DNA of 41,434 bases from Candidatus Schekmanbacteria bacterium (lineage in GTDB: Bacteria > SZUA-182). Below are positions 8,596 through 16,086 of this stretch, one piece after another. Location: contig JACRJN010000003.1 in assembly GCA_016235675.1 (NCBI GenBank), forward strand, positions 1 through 41,434, read 5' to 3'. Positions within the stretch are counted from its first letter, which is position 1. Each line of letters begins with the position of its first letter. The position numbers were made by a program, and so were the translations under genes. Under the pieces are notes generated by a model, which made no database searches, was not told the DNA's origin, and was given only the letters and a program-made list of their open reading frames with translations.

Positions 8596-9309
8596 ATGGG
8601 GTTTTATGGAAAAATTAAAGAGAACGGCATTTCGGTATCGGATAAATATGCCGGTACGGAAAAATATTTCTATTTGACGCCCCAGGGGTTAACCCTGTTA
8701 AACGCTTTAAAGCCAATGATACCGAAGTATGCAAAGGGCAAACTGTTGGACGCCGGGGCGGGAAGATTAGCCTATAAATATCTCTTGGAGCCTTGCTGCA
8801 ATAGATATGAAAGCATTGATATTTCCGACAGATTAAGCCGGGTGGACTTTGTTGGAGATATACAAAATATGCAGTTGGACGGCGGTCAATACGACACGGT
8901 TTTTTGTTCTCAGGTACTGGAACATGTGCCGGAGCCGCAAAAAGCCTTGTCCGAATTTCAGCGGATATTAAAAGACGGCGGGAAGTTAATCCTTACCGTA
9001 CCGCATTTGTCCTATCTGCATAATGAGCCGCATGACTATTTCCGCTACACTAAGCACGGATTACGTTTTATGCTGGAAAAGTCCGGTTTCAAAATAATAA
9101 TCTTAGAACCGGCAGGCGGGATTATCTCCTTTTTAGGGCATCTGCCCTCTACTATTTTTGTTAATTCTTTATATAATATTCCGTTATTGCATCCATTAAG
9201 CATGATGATAAATAGGTTATATGTAAAATTAATTGCATGGCTGGATGAAAATTTGGAAAAACAAAAAGTTTATGCCTTGAATTACGTTGTGGTAGCGCAA
9301 AAGCCATAA
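8596..9309 (+). CDS. Class I SAM-dependent methyltransferase
   Basis: This is a Rossmann-fold methyltransferase. KLLDAGAGRLAYKYL is motif I, which binds SAM. DIQNMQLDGGQYDTVFCSQV followed by LEHVPEPQKAL covers the motif II/III region. ILKDGGKLILTVPH is the post-motif strand. The substrate is unknown. Its position between a polyprenyl-sugar synthase and a GT4 suggests a glycan or lipid intermediate. I start at ATG 8596, preceded by GGAAGGA with a 6-nt spacer; an upstream in-frame TTG (8590) is less likely. It begins 22 bp after the GT2 gene, probably the same transcript. It is close to the cap/polysaccharide-cluster methyltransferases often annotated as Methyltransf_11. Confidence 0.85.
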   Translation: MGFYGKIKENGISVSDKYAGTEKYFYLTPQGLTLLNALKPMIPKYAKGKLLDAGAGRLAYKYLLEPCCNRYESIDISDRLSRVDFVGDIQNMQLDGGQYDTVFCSQVLEHVPEPQKALSEFQRILKDGGKLILTVPHLSYLHNEPHDYFRYTKHGLRFMLEKSGFKIIILEPAGGIISFLGHLPSTIFVNSLYNIPLLHPLSMMINRLYVKLIAWLDENLEKQKVYALNYVVVAQKP

Positions 9310-9313
9310 CACA

Positions 9314-9447
9314 TGAGGTAGTTGCAAAAGTTCCCCGAAGTGTCATTCCCGCAGTGATTTTTATCGGGAATCTGGTTTTAACTGCTTGAAAAACCATATC
9401 CCCGATAAAAGCGTTCGGGGATGACAGATAGTTTTGCAACTACCTCA
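9314..9447. repeat. TGAGGTAGTTGCAAAA inverted repeat (family H) with an inner palindrome
   Basis: The ends TGAGGTAGTTGCAAAA (9314-9329) and TTTTGCAACTACCTCA (9432-9447) are inverted. Inside, GTTCCCCGAAGTGTCATTCCCG opposes CGTTCGGGGATGACA. The right end runs to within 16 bp of the GT4 start codon and so supplies part of its leader. Only one copy is present in the window. Confidence 0.85.
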
Positions 9448-9462
9448 CATAACTGGGGTTTA

Positions 9463-10587
9463 ATGAAAATACTCTTTCTTAATTATGAATTTCCTCCCAT
9501 CGGCGGAGGGGGAGCCAATGCCACATATTATCTATTCAAGGAATTCGCTTCTTTTCCCGAACTGGAAATCGATCTGGTAACCTCGGCCTGGGGCAAAGGC
9601 GGAAGCGAAAATTTTTCCCCCAATATTCGTATCCATAAATTGGAAATAGGCAAGAAACGGCTGCACAACTGGACACATCGGGAAGTTCTTAGCTATATCT
9701 ATCATACCCGTCAGTATATTAAAAAATTATCCTTAAAAGCAGACCTTTGTCACGCCTTTTTCGGCTTTCCTTCCGGTCTGATTGCCTACGAATTACGAAA
9801 AAATTTACCTTATATCGTTTCCTTACGCGGTTCCGACGTCCCCGGCTTCAATCATCATTTCAATCTGGAATATGTTTTCCTTACCCCGCTTTTCAAAAAA
9901 ATCTGGGCGAAAAGCCGACGGGTGATTGCCAATAGCGTCGGGCTTAGGGATTTGGCGCACAAAACCGCGCCCCATCAGGAGATTGGGGTAATCTATAACG
10001 GTATCGATGTGGATGAATTCAAGCCCCAAGTTCGAAAGAACAGCGGGAAAATCAATTTGATTATCGTCTCCCGTTTGATTGGACGCAAAGGCATTGATTA
10101 TCTGCTTCGCGCTATGCCGGAGGTGATAAAAAAGTTTCCCCAGATCACCTTAACCATTATCGGCGAAGGAAATCTGGAGCAGCACCTTCAATCTTTATCA
10201 GCGGATTTGGGGATTGCCGCTGGTGTCAGCTTTTTAGGGTTCCAGGAGCATAGCCAGATGCCCCGGTATTATAACAATGCGGACATTTTCATCCTGCCTT
10301 CCAAAAACGAGGGCATGTCCAATACTGTTCTGGAGGCAATGGCCTGCGGTTTGCCGATTATTACCACCAACACTGGTGGCACCGGTGAATTAATCAGGGG
10401 AAACGGCGTTATCATACCTATGGAAAATCCCCAAGCCATTGCAGAGGCTGTTATCCGCCTGATTTCTAATCCGCAGGAGCGGATGATGATGGGGCAAAAG
10501 TCCCGCGAAATCGCCCTGGAATTCAGTTGGCGGCAACAGGCGTTGAGGTATTGGGAAATCTATCAGCAAGTCGGCAAATTGCGTTGA
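9463..10587 (+). CDS. Glycosyltransferase family 4 (GT-B)
   Basis: A retaining GT-B enzyme of 374 residues. The N-terminal Rossmann half starts MKILFLNYEFPPIGGGGANA. The C-terminal half has SRLIGRKGIDYLL (203-215), TIIGEGNLEQ and the E-x7-E motif EGMSNTVLEAM with E283 and E291, which contacts the nucleotide-sugar. It is a cytoplasmic enzyme expected to extend a lipid-linked surface glycan. The open frame extends upstream to 9421, but those 14 codons are encoded by the end of a palindromic repeat. ATG 9463 gives the family-standard N-terminus, although only a weak GGGG lies upstream. Sugar specificity cannot be inferred. Confidence 0.9.
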   Translation: MKILFLNYEFPPIGGGGANATYYLFKEFASFPELEIDLVTSAWGKGGSENFSPNIRIHKLEIGKKRLHNWTHREVLSYIYHTRQYIKKLSLKADLCHAFFGFPSGLIAYELRKNLPYIVSLRGSDVPGFNHHFNLEYVFLTPLFKKIWAKSRRVIANSVGLRDLAHKTAPHQEIGVIYNGIDVDEFKPQVRKNSGKINLIIVSRLIGRKGIDYLLRAMPEVIKKFPQITLTIIGEGNLEQHLQSLSADLGIAAGVSFLGFQEHSQMPRYYNNADIFILPSKNEGMSNTVLEAMACGLPIITTNTGGTGELIRGNGVIIPMENPQAIAEAVIRLISNPQERMMMGQKSREIALEFSWRQQALRYWEIYQQVGKLR

Positions 10588-10602
10588 ATTGATGTAAGAA
10601 AT

Positions 10603-10728
10603 TAACCACAGAAACACTGAAAACGGAATCACGGAAAAGAAATTTTTATAGATTTTTTACGAAACCATCATCATTCTATATTTTAAATTATTTTTCTGTG
10701 TTTCTGCAATTCCGTGTTTCCGTGGTTA
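10603..10728. repeat. TAACCACAGAAACACTGAA inverted repeat (family F1)
   Basis: The left arm (10603-10637, TAACCACAGAAACACTGAAA...) is the imperfect complement of the right arm (10693-10728). The central 55 bp are AT-rich. Relatives written with CCACGAAGCACACGAAG are at 14717-14989, 22117-22149 (half) and 24353-24526. The repeat fills the gap before asnB and would fold in its leader. Confidence 0.8.
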
Positions 10729-10760
10729 AAAATTTGAGTCGAGTCAGGAGATTTAAACCC

Positions 10761-12650
10761 TTGTGCGGTATCTGCGGCATAATCGGCGAGTATCAAAAAG
10801 AAACCCTGGAACGGATGTGCAATGTCATCAGCCATCGCGGGCCGGATGATTTCGGCTATTACCATGATAGTATTGCAGGGCTTGGGCACCGCCGCTTGAG
10901 CATCATCGATTTGTCCGGCGGGCATCAGCCGATGACCAATGAAGACCGCAGCCTGTGGCTGGTCTTTAACGGGGAAATCTATAATTATCAGGGAATCACC
11001 CAGGAGCTTATCTCAAAAGGCCACACCTTCCAAACCAGAAGCGATACCGAAACCATCCTCCATGCCTATGAAGAATACGGCACGGAATGCGTCAAAAAAA
11101 TGCGCGGCATGTTCGCCTTTGCCCTCTGGGACACTAAAAAAGAGGAGCTTTTCTTGGTACGCGACCGCCTGGGAATCAAGCCGCTCTATTATATCCAGCT
11201 TCCCGATAAACTGCTTTTTGCCTCGGAAATCAAATCCCTCCTGCAACATCCCCAGGTAACCCCCCAATTGGATGAATTAGCTTTAGACCGCTTTTTCAGC
11301 TTCCGCTTTACACCGGGTGAAAATACGGTTTTCCGCCAGATTAAAAAATTATTGCCCGGTCATTTCTTGGTGTACCGGCACGGCAAATTACGCATAGAGA
11401 AATATTGGGACATCCAATTTCAGCCTGATCACAGCCTCAGTCTGGACGATTTTACCCACGCCTTGCAGGATAAACTAAAAGAATCAATCCGGTTAAGATT
11501 AATCAGCGAAGTGCCCTTAGGGGCGTATCTGTCCGGCGGACTGGATTCCAGCTTCATCGTGGGGCTGATGAGTCAATTGAGCGAAAAACCGGTAGAGACG
11601 TTTTCGGTCGGTTTTGCGGATGGAAAATATAATGAGCTTAATTTCGCTCAAATCGTCGCCGATCGTTTCCATACTCAACACCACACCCTATATGCCGAGG
11701 AAAGCAGCGCCGATTTACTGGATCAAATCACCTGGTATCTGGACGAGCCGTTGGCTGACGCCGCCGTCATTCCCACTTATTTGATGGCTAAACTGACTAA
11801 GCAATTTGTGACGGTGGTGCTCTCCGGCGAAGGCGCCGATGAGATGCTTGCCGGATATGCAAAATATAAAATACTGCATTATATTTATGCCATTAAATAC
11901 ATGCCTTTTTTGTCAATTTGGAATAAATTAGCCTACAGCGTATCTAATCATATTGATATACAAAGAATTGTTGCAACTATATCGTCTGCTAATAATCGGG
12001 CAAAAGCCTATGCTGCCATGGTTTCGGTTTTTTCCCCGGAGGATAAAAATTTACTTTATACCGATAAATTTAAAAATATCGTAGCGCAGCAAGAGCCGCT
12101 GGAGCAATATTTAAAACCATATTTTGAGTCCGGCGAAGATAGTCTTAATCAGTTGATGTTATTGGACATAAAAACCTGGCTGCCCGATGATTTGCTTTTA
12201 AAGAACGACAAAATGACCATGGCTCATGCGGTAGAAGCCAGAGTCCCTTATCTGGATCACGAACTGGTGGAATTGATGGCGACAATTCCCTCTCAATATA
12301 AACTGCATTGGGGCAAGGGAAAATATATCCAGAGAAAGGCAATGCAAGGTTTAGTGCCTAAGGAAATTTTGCAGCGTAAAAAAACCGGCTTTACCGTACC
12401 TTTGGGTAATTGGTTTAATGATGAAAAATTTAAGTCAAAAGTCCATGATCTCCTGTTGGGCGACGATATAAGGGAATTAGGCTATTTTAAAGAAAATTAT
12501 ATCAAAGAGTTGCTGGGAAAAAACCTGAATAATCAATATTATCGCCGGCAATTTTGGGCGCTTTTCACCTTCGCTCTTTGGTATAGGATTTTTATTTTAA
12601 AAACTTGCAAAAATAATTTACAAAAAAGTGGCGGAACCAGTTATAATTAA
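10761..12650 (+). CDS. asnB: Asparagine synthetase (glutamine-hydrolysing)
   Basis: AsnB makes asparagine from aspartate, ATP and glutamine, and is often found in surface-polysaccharide clusters where it can amidate sugars or glycan intermediates. I set the start at TTG 10761 because it yields MCGICGI. The catalytic N-terminal nucleophile must be Cys2, and upstream in-frame codons would bury it. CAGGAG lies about 11 bp upstream. The Ntn glutaminase domain covers about 2-200, with RGPDDFG, RRLSIIDLSGG and FNGEIYN. The PP-loop SGGLDSS is at 258-264, starting the synthetase domain, with SGEGADEMLAGY further on. At 629 residues it has normal length for the large AsnB subtype. Confidence 0.93.
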   Translation: MCGICGIIGEYQKETLERMCNVISHRGPDDFGYYHDSIAGLGHRRLSIIDLSGGHQPMTNEDRSLWLVFNGEIYNYQGITQELISKGHTFQTRSDTETILHAYEEYGTECVKKMRGMFAFALWDTKKEELFLVRDRLGIKPLYYIQLPDKLLFASEIKSLLQHPQVTPQLDELALDRFFSFRFTPGENTVFRQIKKLLPGHFLVYRHGKLRIEKYWDIQFQPDHSLSLDDFTHALQDKLKESIRLRLISEVPLGAYLSGGLDSSFIVGLMSQLSEKPVETFSVGFADGKYNELNFAQIVADRFHTQHHTLYAEESSADLLDQITWYLDEPLADAAVIPTYLMAKLTKQFVTVVLSGEGADEMLAGYAKYKILHYIYAIKYMPFLSIWNKLAYSVSNHIDIQRIVATISSANNRAKAYAAMVSVFSPEDKNLLYTDKFKNIVAQQEPLEQYLKPYFESGEDSLNQLMLLDIKTWLPDDLLLKNDKMTMAHAVEARVPYLDHELVELMATIPSQYKLHWGKGKYIQRKAMQGLVPKEILQRKKTGFTVPLGNWFNDEKFKSKVHDLLLGDDIRELGYFKENYIKELLGKNLNNQYYRRQFWALFTFALWYRIFILKTCKNNLQKSGGTSYN

Positions 12651-12704
12651 AGTGAAAATGTAATGAAAATTCATGGTATTTTTGAAAATAAAACCCTGTA
12701 TTTC

Positions 12705-12757
12705 GTAGTCTAAAGCCCTTTAGGGCTGATCTTCCGGGGCTAAAGCCCCGGCACTAC
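12705..12757. repeat. Short GTAG-REP pair (family E, 53 bp)
   Basis: GTAGTCTAAAGCCCTTTAGG at the left opposes CGGGGCTAAAGCCCCGGCACTAC at the right. Each arm is a hairpin headed by GTAG. It lies just after asnB and could act as a transcript 3' end. The rest of 12651-12918 holds a purine-rich AAAGGAGGAAAG at about 12770 with no start codon near it, and no ORF that I can support. Confidence 0.8.
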
Positions 12758-12918
12758 GGAGAAAAGAATAAAGGAGGAAAGAAAAACCATAGTCATTTTA
12801 ACTATGCGGCAATGGTAGTCAATGGAACATCAAGCCATTTTAAACAGTCAATAACTAATTGTTGTGCAATGCTCTGAGTAAAAAAATAAAAAAACACCTC
12901 CTGGACATAAAAAAATGC

Positions 12919-12947
12919 TTGCTAACGCGGAAAATATCGGATAGAAT
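12919..12947 (+). promoter_or_regulatory. Sigma-70-type promoter for speD
   Basis: TTGCTA (12919-12924), a 17-bp spacer and TAGAAT (12942-12947) precede the speD start by about 70 bp. The transcript would start near 12954 and carry the AGGAGGA ribosome-binding site at 13005-13011. Confidence 0.5.
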
Positions 12948-13019
12948 GACTGCCTTAATTGCCCTAGCCAATTGCTTGGCTGTTTTATTATCACGTCTTT
13001 TATAGGAGGAATACATAAG

Positions 13020-13469
13020 ATGGTCGGGTTTGGTCAACACTTGATGGTTGATGGCTATGGGTGTAACCCGCAAAAACTTCAAGACATTAATTTGATATAC
13101 GGCTTACTGGAAGAGCTTCCGGAAAACATTGATATGCACAAAATAATGCCTCCCTATGTGTTTCGTTACGAAGGGTTAAAGCCTGAAGATTGGGGCATTT
13201 CCGGTTTCGTGCTTATCGCGGAAAGCCACATTAGCATCCATACCTTTCCCGAAAAGGGTTACTTGAGCCTGGACATCTTTTCCTGCAAGAAGTTTGAAAT
13301 GGAAAAGGCAATGAGTTATGTGAAGGAAGCTTTTGAAATCAAGACCTTCGAAAAAAATCTGCTCAATCGCGGCCTGGAGTTTCCCAAGGATATTGGCATG
13401 TCACGACGTGTAGTTACTAAAGATCGCATCAGAGTGATTGACGGTGGAAAGGTCGAAGCTTGTTATTAA
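13020..13469 (+). CDS. speD: S-adenosylmethionine decarboxylase proenzyme, prokaryotic SpeD
   Basis: SpeD decarboxylates SAM to the aminopropyl donor used for spermidine synthesis. The proenzyme cleaves itself between E68 and S69 in AESHISIHTFPE, turning the Ser into a pyruvoyl cofactor. S69, H74 and C89 keep exactly the 5- and 20-residue spacings of the catalytic Ser63/His68/Cys83 of Thermotoga SpeD. At 149 residues it is slightly longer than minimal class 1b enzymes. I start at ATG 13020, preceded by AGGAGGA; a further upstream ATG (12972) would add 16 unusual residues before this ribosome-binding site. A terminator follows, so it may be transcribed alone, although the two genes downstream are also polyamine genes. 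Confidence 0.95.
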   Translation: MVGFGQHLMVDGYGCNPQKLQDINLIYGLLEELPENIDMHKIMPPYVFRYEGLKPEDWGISGFVLIAESHISIHTFPEKGYLSLDIFSCKKFEMEKAMSYVKEAFEIKTFEKNLLNRGLEFPKDIGMSRRVVTKDRIRVIDGGKVEACY

Positions 13470-13492
13470 GAATTTGAAGTATAATATTCATT

Positions 13493-13528
13493 AAAAAAAG
13501 GCGGCGGATTTTTCCCTCGCCTTTTTTT
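13493..13528 (+). terminator. Rho-independent terminator after speD
   Basis: AAAAAAAGGCG (13493-13503) pairs with CGCCTTTTTTT (13518-13528) across a 14-nt loop and ends in seven T. It begins 24 bp after the speD stop codon. Confidence 0.8.
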
Positions 13529-13540
13529 ATTTTTGGGTAT

Positions 13541-13626
13541 GTAGCGCAGACCTTTAGGTCTGCCTCCCCACCTAGTCAAACATGGATGTCACGTTCGAAG
13601 AAAGCAGGGCTAAAGCCCTGCGCTAC
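13541..13626. repeat. Family B GTAG-REP pair
   Basis: GTAGCGCAGACCTTTAGGTC at the left and the GCAGGGCTAAAGCCCTGCGC hairpin ending CTAC at 13626 at the right form an inverted pair of two hairpins. GTCTTAA follows immediately, the TTAA-type flank seen at other copies. A half family A hairpin, CAGCCCACCCTAC, follows at 13639-13651. All of this lies between the speD terminator and the deoxyhypusine-synthase-like gene. Confidence 0.88.
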
Positions 13627-13674
13627 GTCTTAAATCAACAGCCCACCCTACTTTTATATTCGGAGGGATGAAGA

Positions 13675-14700
13675 ATGTCAAAGTACTTACATACGCCGGT
13701 CGATCCGCCGAAAGTTACGGATTATAACTTAAGCGGCCTGGTTCAGGCTATGGGGAAAACCGCTTTTCAGGGACGGAATGTAGCCAAAAGCGTGGAAGTC
13801 TGGCAGAATATGCTGGAGGATAACGTTACCATCCTGCTGGGATTGGCCGGGGCTATGGTACCGGCGGGGATGCGCCGGATCATCGTCTATTTGATTGAAA
13901 ACCGGCTGATTGATTGCCTGGTCGCTACCGGCGCCAATCTGTTTCATGATTGCCATGAATCCTTAGGCCGCTACCATTGGCAGGGCTCGCATCTGGCGGA
14001 TGATACTGCCTTGCGGGAAGAGATGGTCGACCGTATTTATGATGTCTTTGCCTCCGATCTGGATTTCCAGCAAACCGATCATTTTATCGCCGATTTTGCT
14101 GCCGGTCTTCCGCAGGATAAGCCTTACACCACCCGCCATTTTCTGTATCTTCTGGGGCAGGAGTTGAACAAGACAGGTAAAGAGAATGGGATATTGACCG
14201 CGGCGGCCCGCGCCAATGTCCCGGTTTATTGCCCGGCGGTGGGTGATTCCTCAATCGGTATCGCCATGGCACTCAATCGGGTAAAGGGTAAATGTAATTT
14301 CCAGTTCGATGTAATCCAGGATGTTGTCGAAACCGCCCAATTGATTTATAAGACCAACGCCAGCGGCGTAATTTATGTCGGCGGCGGCACTCCCAAAAAT
14401 TATATCCAGCAAACCGAGGTCACCGCTTATCTGATGGGACATGAGACACAAGGGCATAAATACGCCCTCCAGATTACCGCCGACGCTCCTCAATGGGGTG
14501 GCTTGAGCGGTTGCACTTTCGAAGAGGCTCAATCCTGGGGCAAAATCTCCGCCAAAGCCATGAAGGTTTCTCTTTTTGCCGACGCCACTATTGTATTGCC
14601 TTTGATCGTCAACGCCCTGGCCGAGCAAGCCGAAGAAAGCATTAAAAACCGTACCAAGCCGCAGTTCAAGATTGACCAGGCGGTTTTGGAAGTGGTTTAA
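13675..14700 (+). CDS. Deoxyhypusine synthase-family protein (polyamine transferase)
   Basis: This 341-residue protein belongs to the deoxyhypusine synthase family, NAD-dependent enzymes that move the aminobutyl group of spermidine onto an acceptor. In eukaryotes and archaea the acceptor is a lysine of (a/e)IF5A. Bacteria lack that target, and homologues are thought to make homospermidine or related polyamines. The catalytic lysine is conserved: SWGKISAKAMKV at about 288-299 matches the human SWGKI motif with Lys329, giving K290. ATGANLFHD and the YVGGGTPKNYIQQTE block match the NAD and spermidine sites. CGGAGGGA precedes the ATG. It lies between speD and a speB-like gene, so a polyamine role is well supported, but the exact product is not. 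Archaeal versions are usually named dys. Confidence 0.88.
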   Translation: MSKYLHTPVDPPKVTDYNLSGLVQAMGKTAFQGRNVAKSVEVWQNMLEDNVTILLGLAGAMVPAGMRRIIVYLIENRLIDCLVATGANLFHDCHESLGRYHWQGSHLADDTALREEMVDRIYDVFASDLDFQQTDHFIADFAAGLPQDKPYTTRHFLYLLGQELNKTGKENGILTAAARANVPVYCPAVGDSSIGIAMALNRVKGKCNFQFDVIQDVVETAQLIYKTNASGVIYVGGGTPKNYIQQTEVTAYLMGHETQGHKYALQITADAPQWGGLSGCTFEEAQSWGKISAKAMKVSLFADATIVLPLIVNALAEQAEESIKNRTKPQFKIDQAVLEVV

Positions 14701-14716
14701 ATTGATGAGATTACTT

Positions 14717-14989
14717 TTTACCACGAAGCACACGAAGCGCACGAAGAAAAAATGGTAATTTTAAAAAGCATTATTTAGAACTTATCCGTAAATAAGAGGC
14801 ATCGTTTATCTCCCCCTTTGGCAAAGGGGGATTAAGGGGGATTTTATAATAATGCCTTTACACAACAAGGCTTTTGTTGAAAATTATAAGAAAATCTCCC
14901 CTGTCCCCTCTTTTCCAAAGAGGGGGAAATTATTTACGGATAAGTTCTTAATTTTAACCCTTCGTGATCTTCGTGTGCTTCGTGGTTAA
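14717..14989. repeat. Repeat within a repeat: family G inside family F2
   Basis: The outer pair is family F: TTACCACGAAGCACACGAAG near 14717 against CTTCGTGTGCTTCGTGGTTA ending at 14988. The inner pair is a perfect 18-bp inverted repeat, AGAACTTATCCGTAAATA (14777-14794) with TATTTACGGATAAGTTCT (14931-14948), enclosing CCCCCTTTGGCAAAGGGGG (about 14811-14829) and its partner CCCCTCTTTTCCAAAGAGGGG. This fills the gap before the speB-like gene. Confidence 0.88.
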
Positions 14990-15040
14990 ACAAAAGAAAT
15001 TTACTGTTATCAGATAAAAAATATCTATTAGGAAATTCCC

Positions 15041-15925
15041 ATGAAACTGCTTGAAAAATATCACTGGCTTCCCAACAACTTCCTGGCGTTGCCGGAGGAA
15101 AACAGCAATTGGGAAGACTCAAAAGTCGTGATTTTGCCTCTGCCCTATGAACAGACGACGTCTTATCAGGGCGGTACACGAATGGGGCCGGCGGCGATTA
15201 TCCGCGCCTCGCAGAATGTCGAACTTTACGATTGCGAAATACAGCGGGAGCCTTACCATAATATCGGCATCTACACCTTACCTGAACTGATCGCCGATTA
15301 TTCAAGCTATGAGAACAACCTGGCTCAGATTCAGAACGTAACCGTTATGTTGCTTGAGAGCAATAAATTCCCCGTGGCTTTAGGCGGAGAGCACAGTATT
15401 AGTCTGGGGTTGGTCAAAGCCTTTGCCGCAAAATACCCCAACCTTTCCGTCCTGCAACTGGACGCTCATGCCGATTTGCGGGAAAGCTATCAGGAAACGC
15501 CGTACAATCATGCCTGCGTAATGAGACAAATAATAGAACACGCCCCGGCGGTACAAGTGGGGATTCGCAATCTAAGCCGCGAGGAGGCCGATTTTGCCCG
15601 TGTTCGGGAGCTTGACATCTTCTACGCCCATCAAATTCAGCATGGTTATGACTGGATCGAACAAGCGGTGGAACGACTGGATGAAAATGTCTACCTGACT
15701 ATCGATTTAGACGTTTTCGATCCCTCGATTATGCCTGCGGTGGGCACCCCTGAACCGGGTGGCTTGACCTGGTATCCCGTTTTGGAATTGTTGCGCACTG
15801 TAGCCGAACAACGTAAAATCGTTGGCGCCGATGTGGTGGAGTTGTGCCCCATTCCCTTCCATCCCGCCCCGGATTTTCTGGCCGCCAAGCTGATTTATAA
15901 GTTGTTGGGCTATGTTTTTCCTTAA
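15041..15925 (+). CDS. speB: Agmatinase-like ureohydrolase
   Basis: A member of the arginase/agmatinase family of di-manganese ureohydrolases. All metal ligands are visible: GGEHS with H118, DAHADLR with D141, H143 and D145, and IDLDVFDPS with D222 and D224. The usual agmatinase block MPAVGTPEPGGL follows. At 294 residues it has normal length. Agmatinase converts agmatine to putrescine and urea. With speD and a deoxyhypusine-synthase homologue alongside, this is the most likely activity, but in some archaea a similar enzyme acts on aminopropylagmatine, which fits this neighbourhood too. Arginine decarboxylase and spermidine synthase are not in the window. TTAGGAA precedes the ATG. Confidence 0.9.
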   Translation: MKLLEKYHWLPNNFLALPEENSNWEDSKVVILPLPYEQTTSYQGGTRMGPAAIIRASQNVELYDCEIQREPYHNIGIYTLPELIADYSSYENNLAQIQNVTVMLLESNKFPVALGGEHSISLGLVKAFAAKYPNLSVLQLDAHADLRESYQETPYNHACVMRQIIEHAPAVQVGIRNLSREEADFARVRELDIFYAHQIQHGYDWIEQAVERLDENVYLTIDLDVFDPSIMPAVGTPEPGGLTWYPVLELLRTVAEQRKIVGADVVELCPIPFHPAPDFLAAKLIYKLLGYVFP

Positions 15926-16009
15926 GCCCAATACCGTTCATTTAAGCTTCGTTTTGCCTTTTCTCCCTTTAGCCTCGTTCGTGATGCACGATGCGAACGT
16001 GCGGGGAAC

Positions 16010-16026
16010 GGGACTAAAGTCCCTAC
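16010..16026. repeat. Solitary GTAG-REP hairpin between convergent genes
   Basis: GGGACTAAAGTCCCTAC reads on the minus strand as GTAG plus a GGACTTTAGTCC palindrome, the same design as the paired elements. It lies in the 161-bp gap between the speB-like gene and the convergent phosphodiesterase gene. AATACCGTTCATTTAAG at 15931-15947 is a degenerate copy of the AATACNGTTNACTTAAG flank seen elsewhere. Confidence 0.65.
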
Positions 16027-16086
16027 TCCGAACGACCGAATTTTTATGCCCGGCGGCAGCATTGTCCGGTTGCTTTTTGCCGCAAA

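Noticed and set aside
9421-9462. Upstream start of the GT4 gene
   Set aside because: The 14 added codons are the end of a palindromic repeat; the internal ATG gives the family N-terminus.
12840-12900. Minus-strand fragment reading QSIAQQLVIDCLKWLDVP
   Set aside because: It is about 24 codons with no start codon; it might be a transposase tail, but it is too short to support.
12855-13082. Minus-strand ORF overlapping the speD start
   Set aside because: It runs antisense to speD and its promoter and has no recognisable domain.
14811-14930. Possible CRISPR or riboswitch-like repeats
   Set aside because: The units are inverted pairs, not regularly spaced direct repeats with unique spacers, and no cas genes are present.
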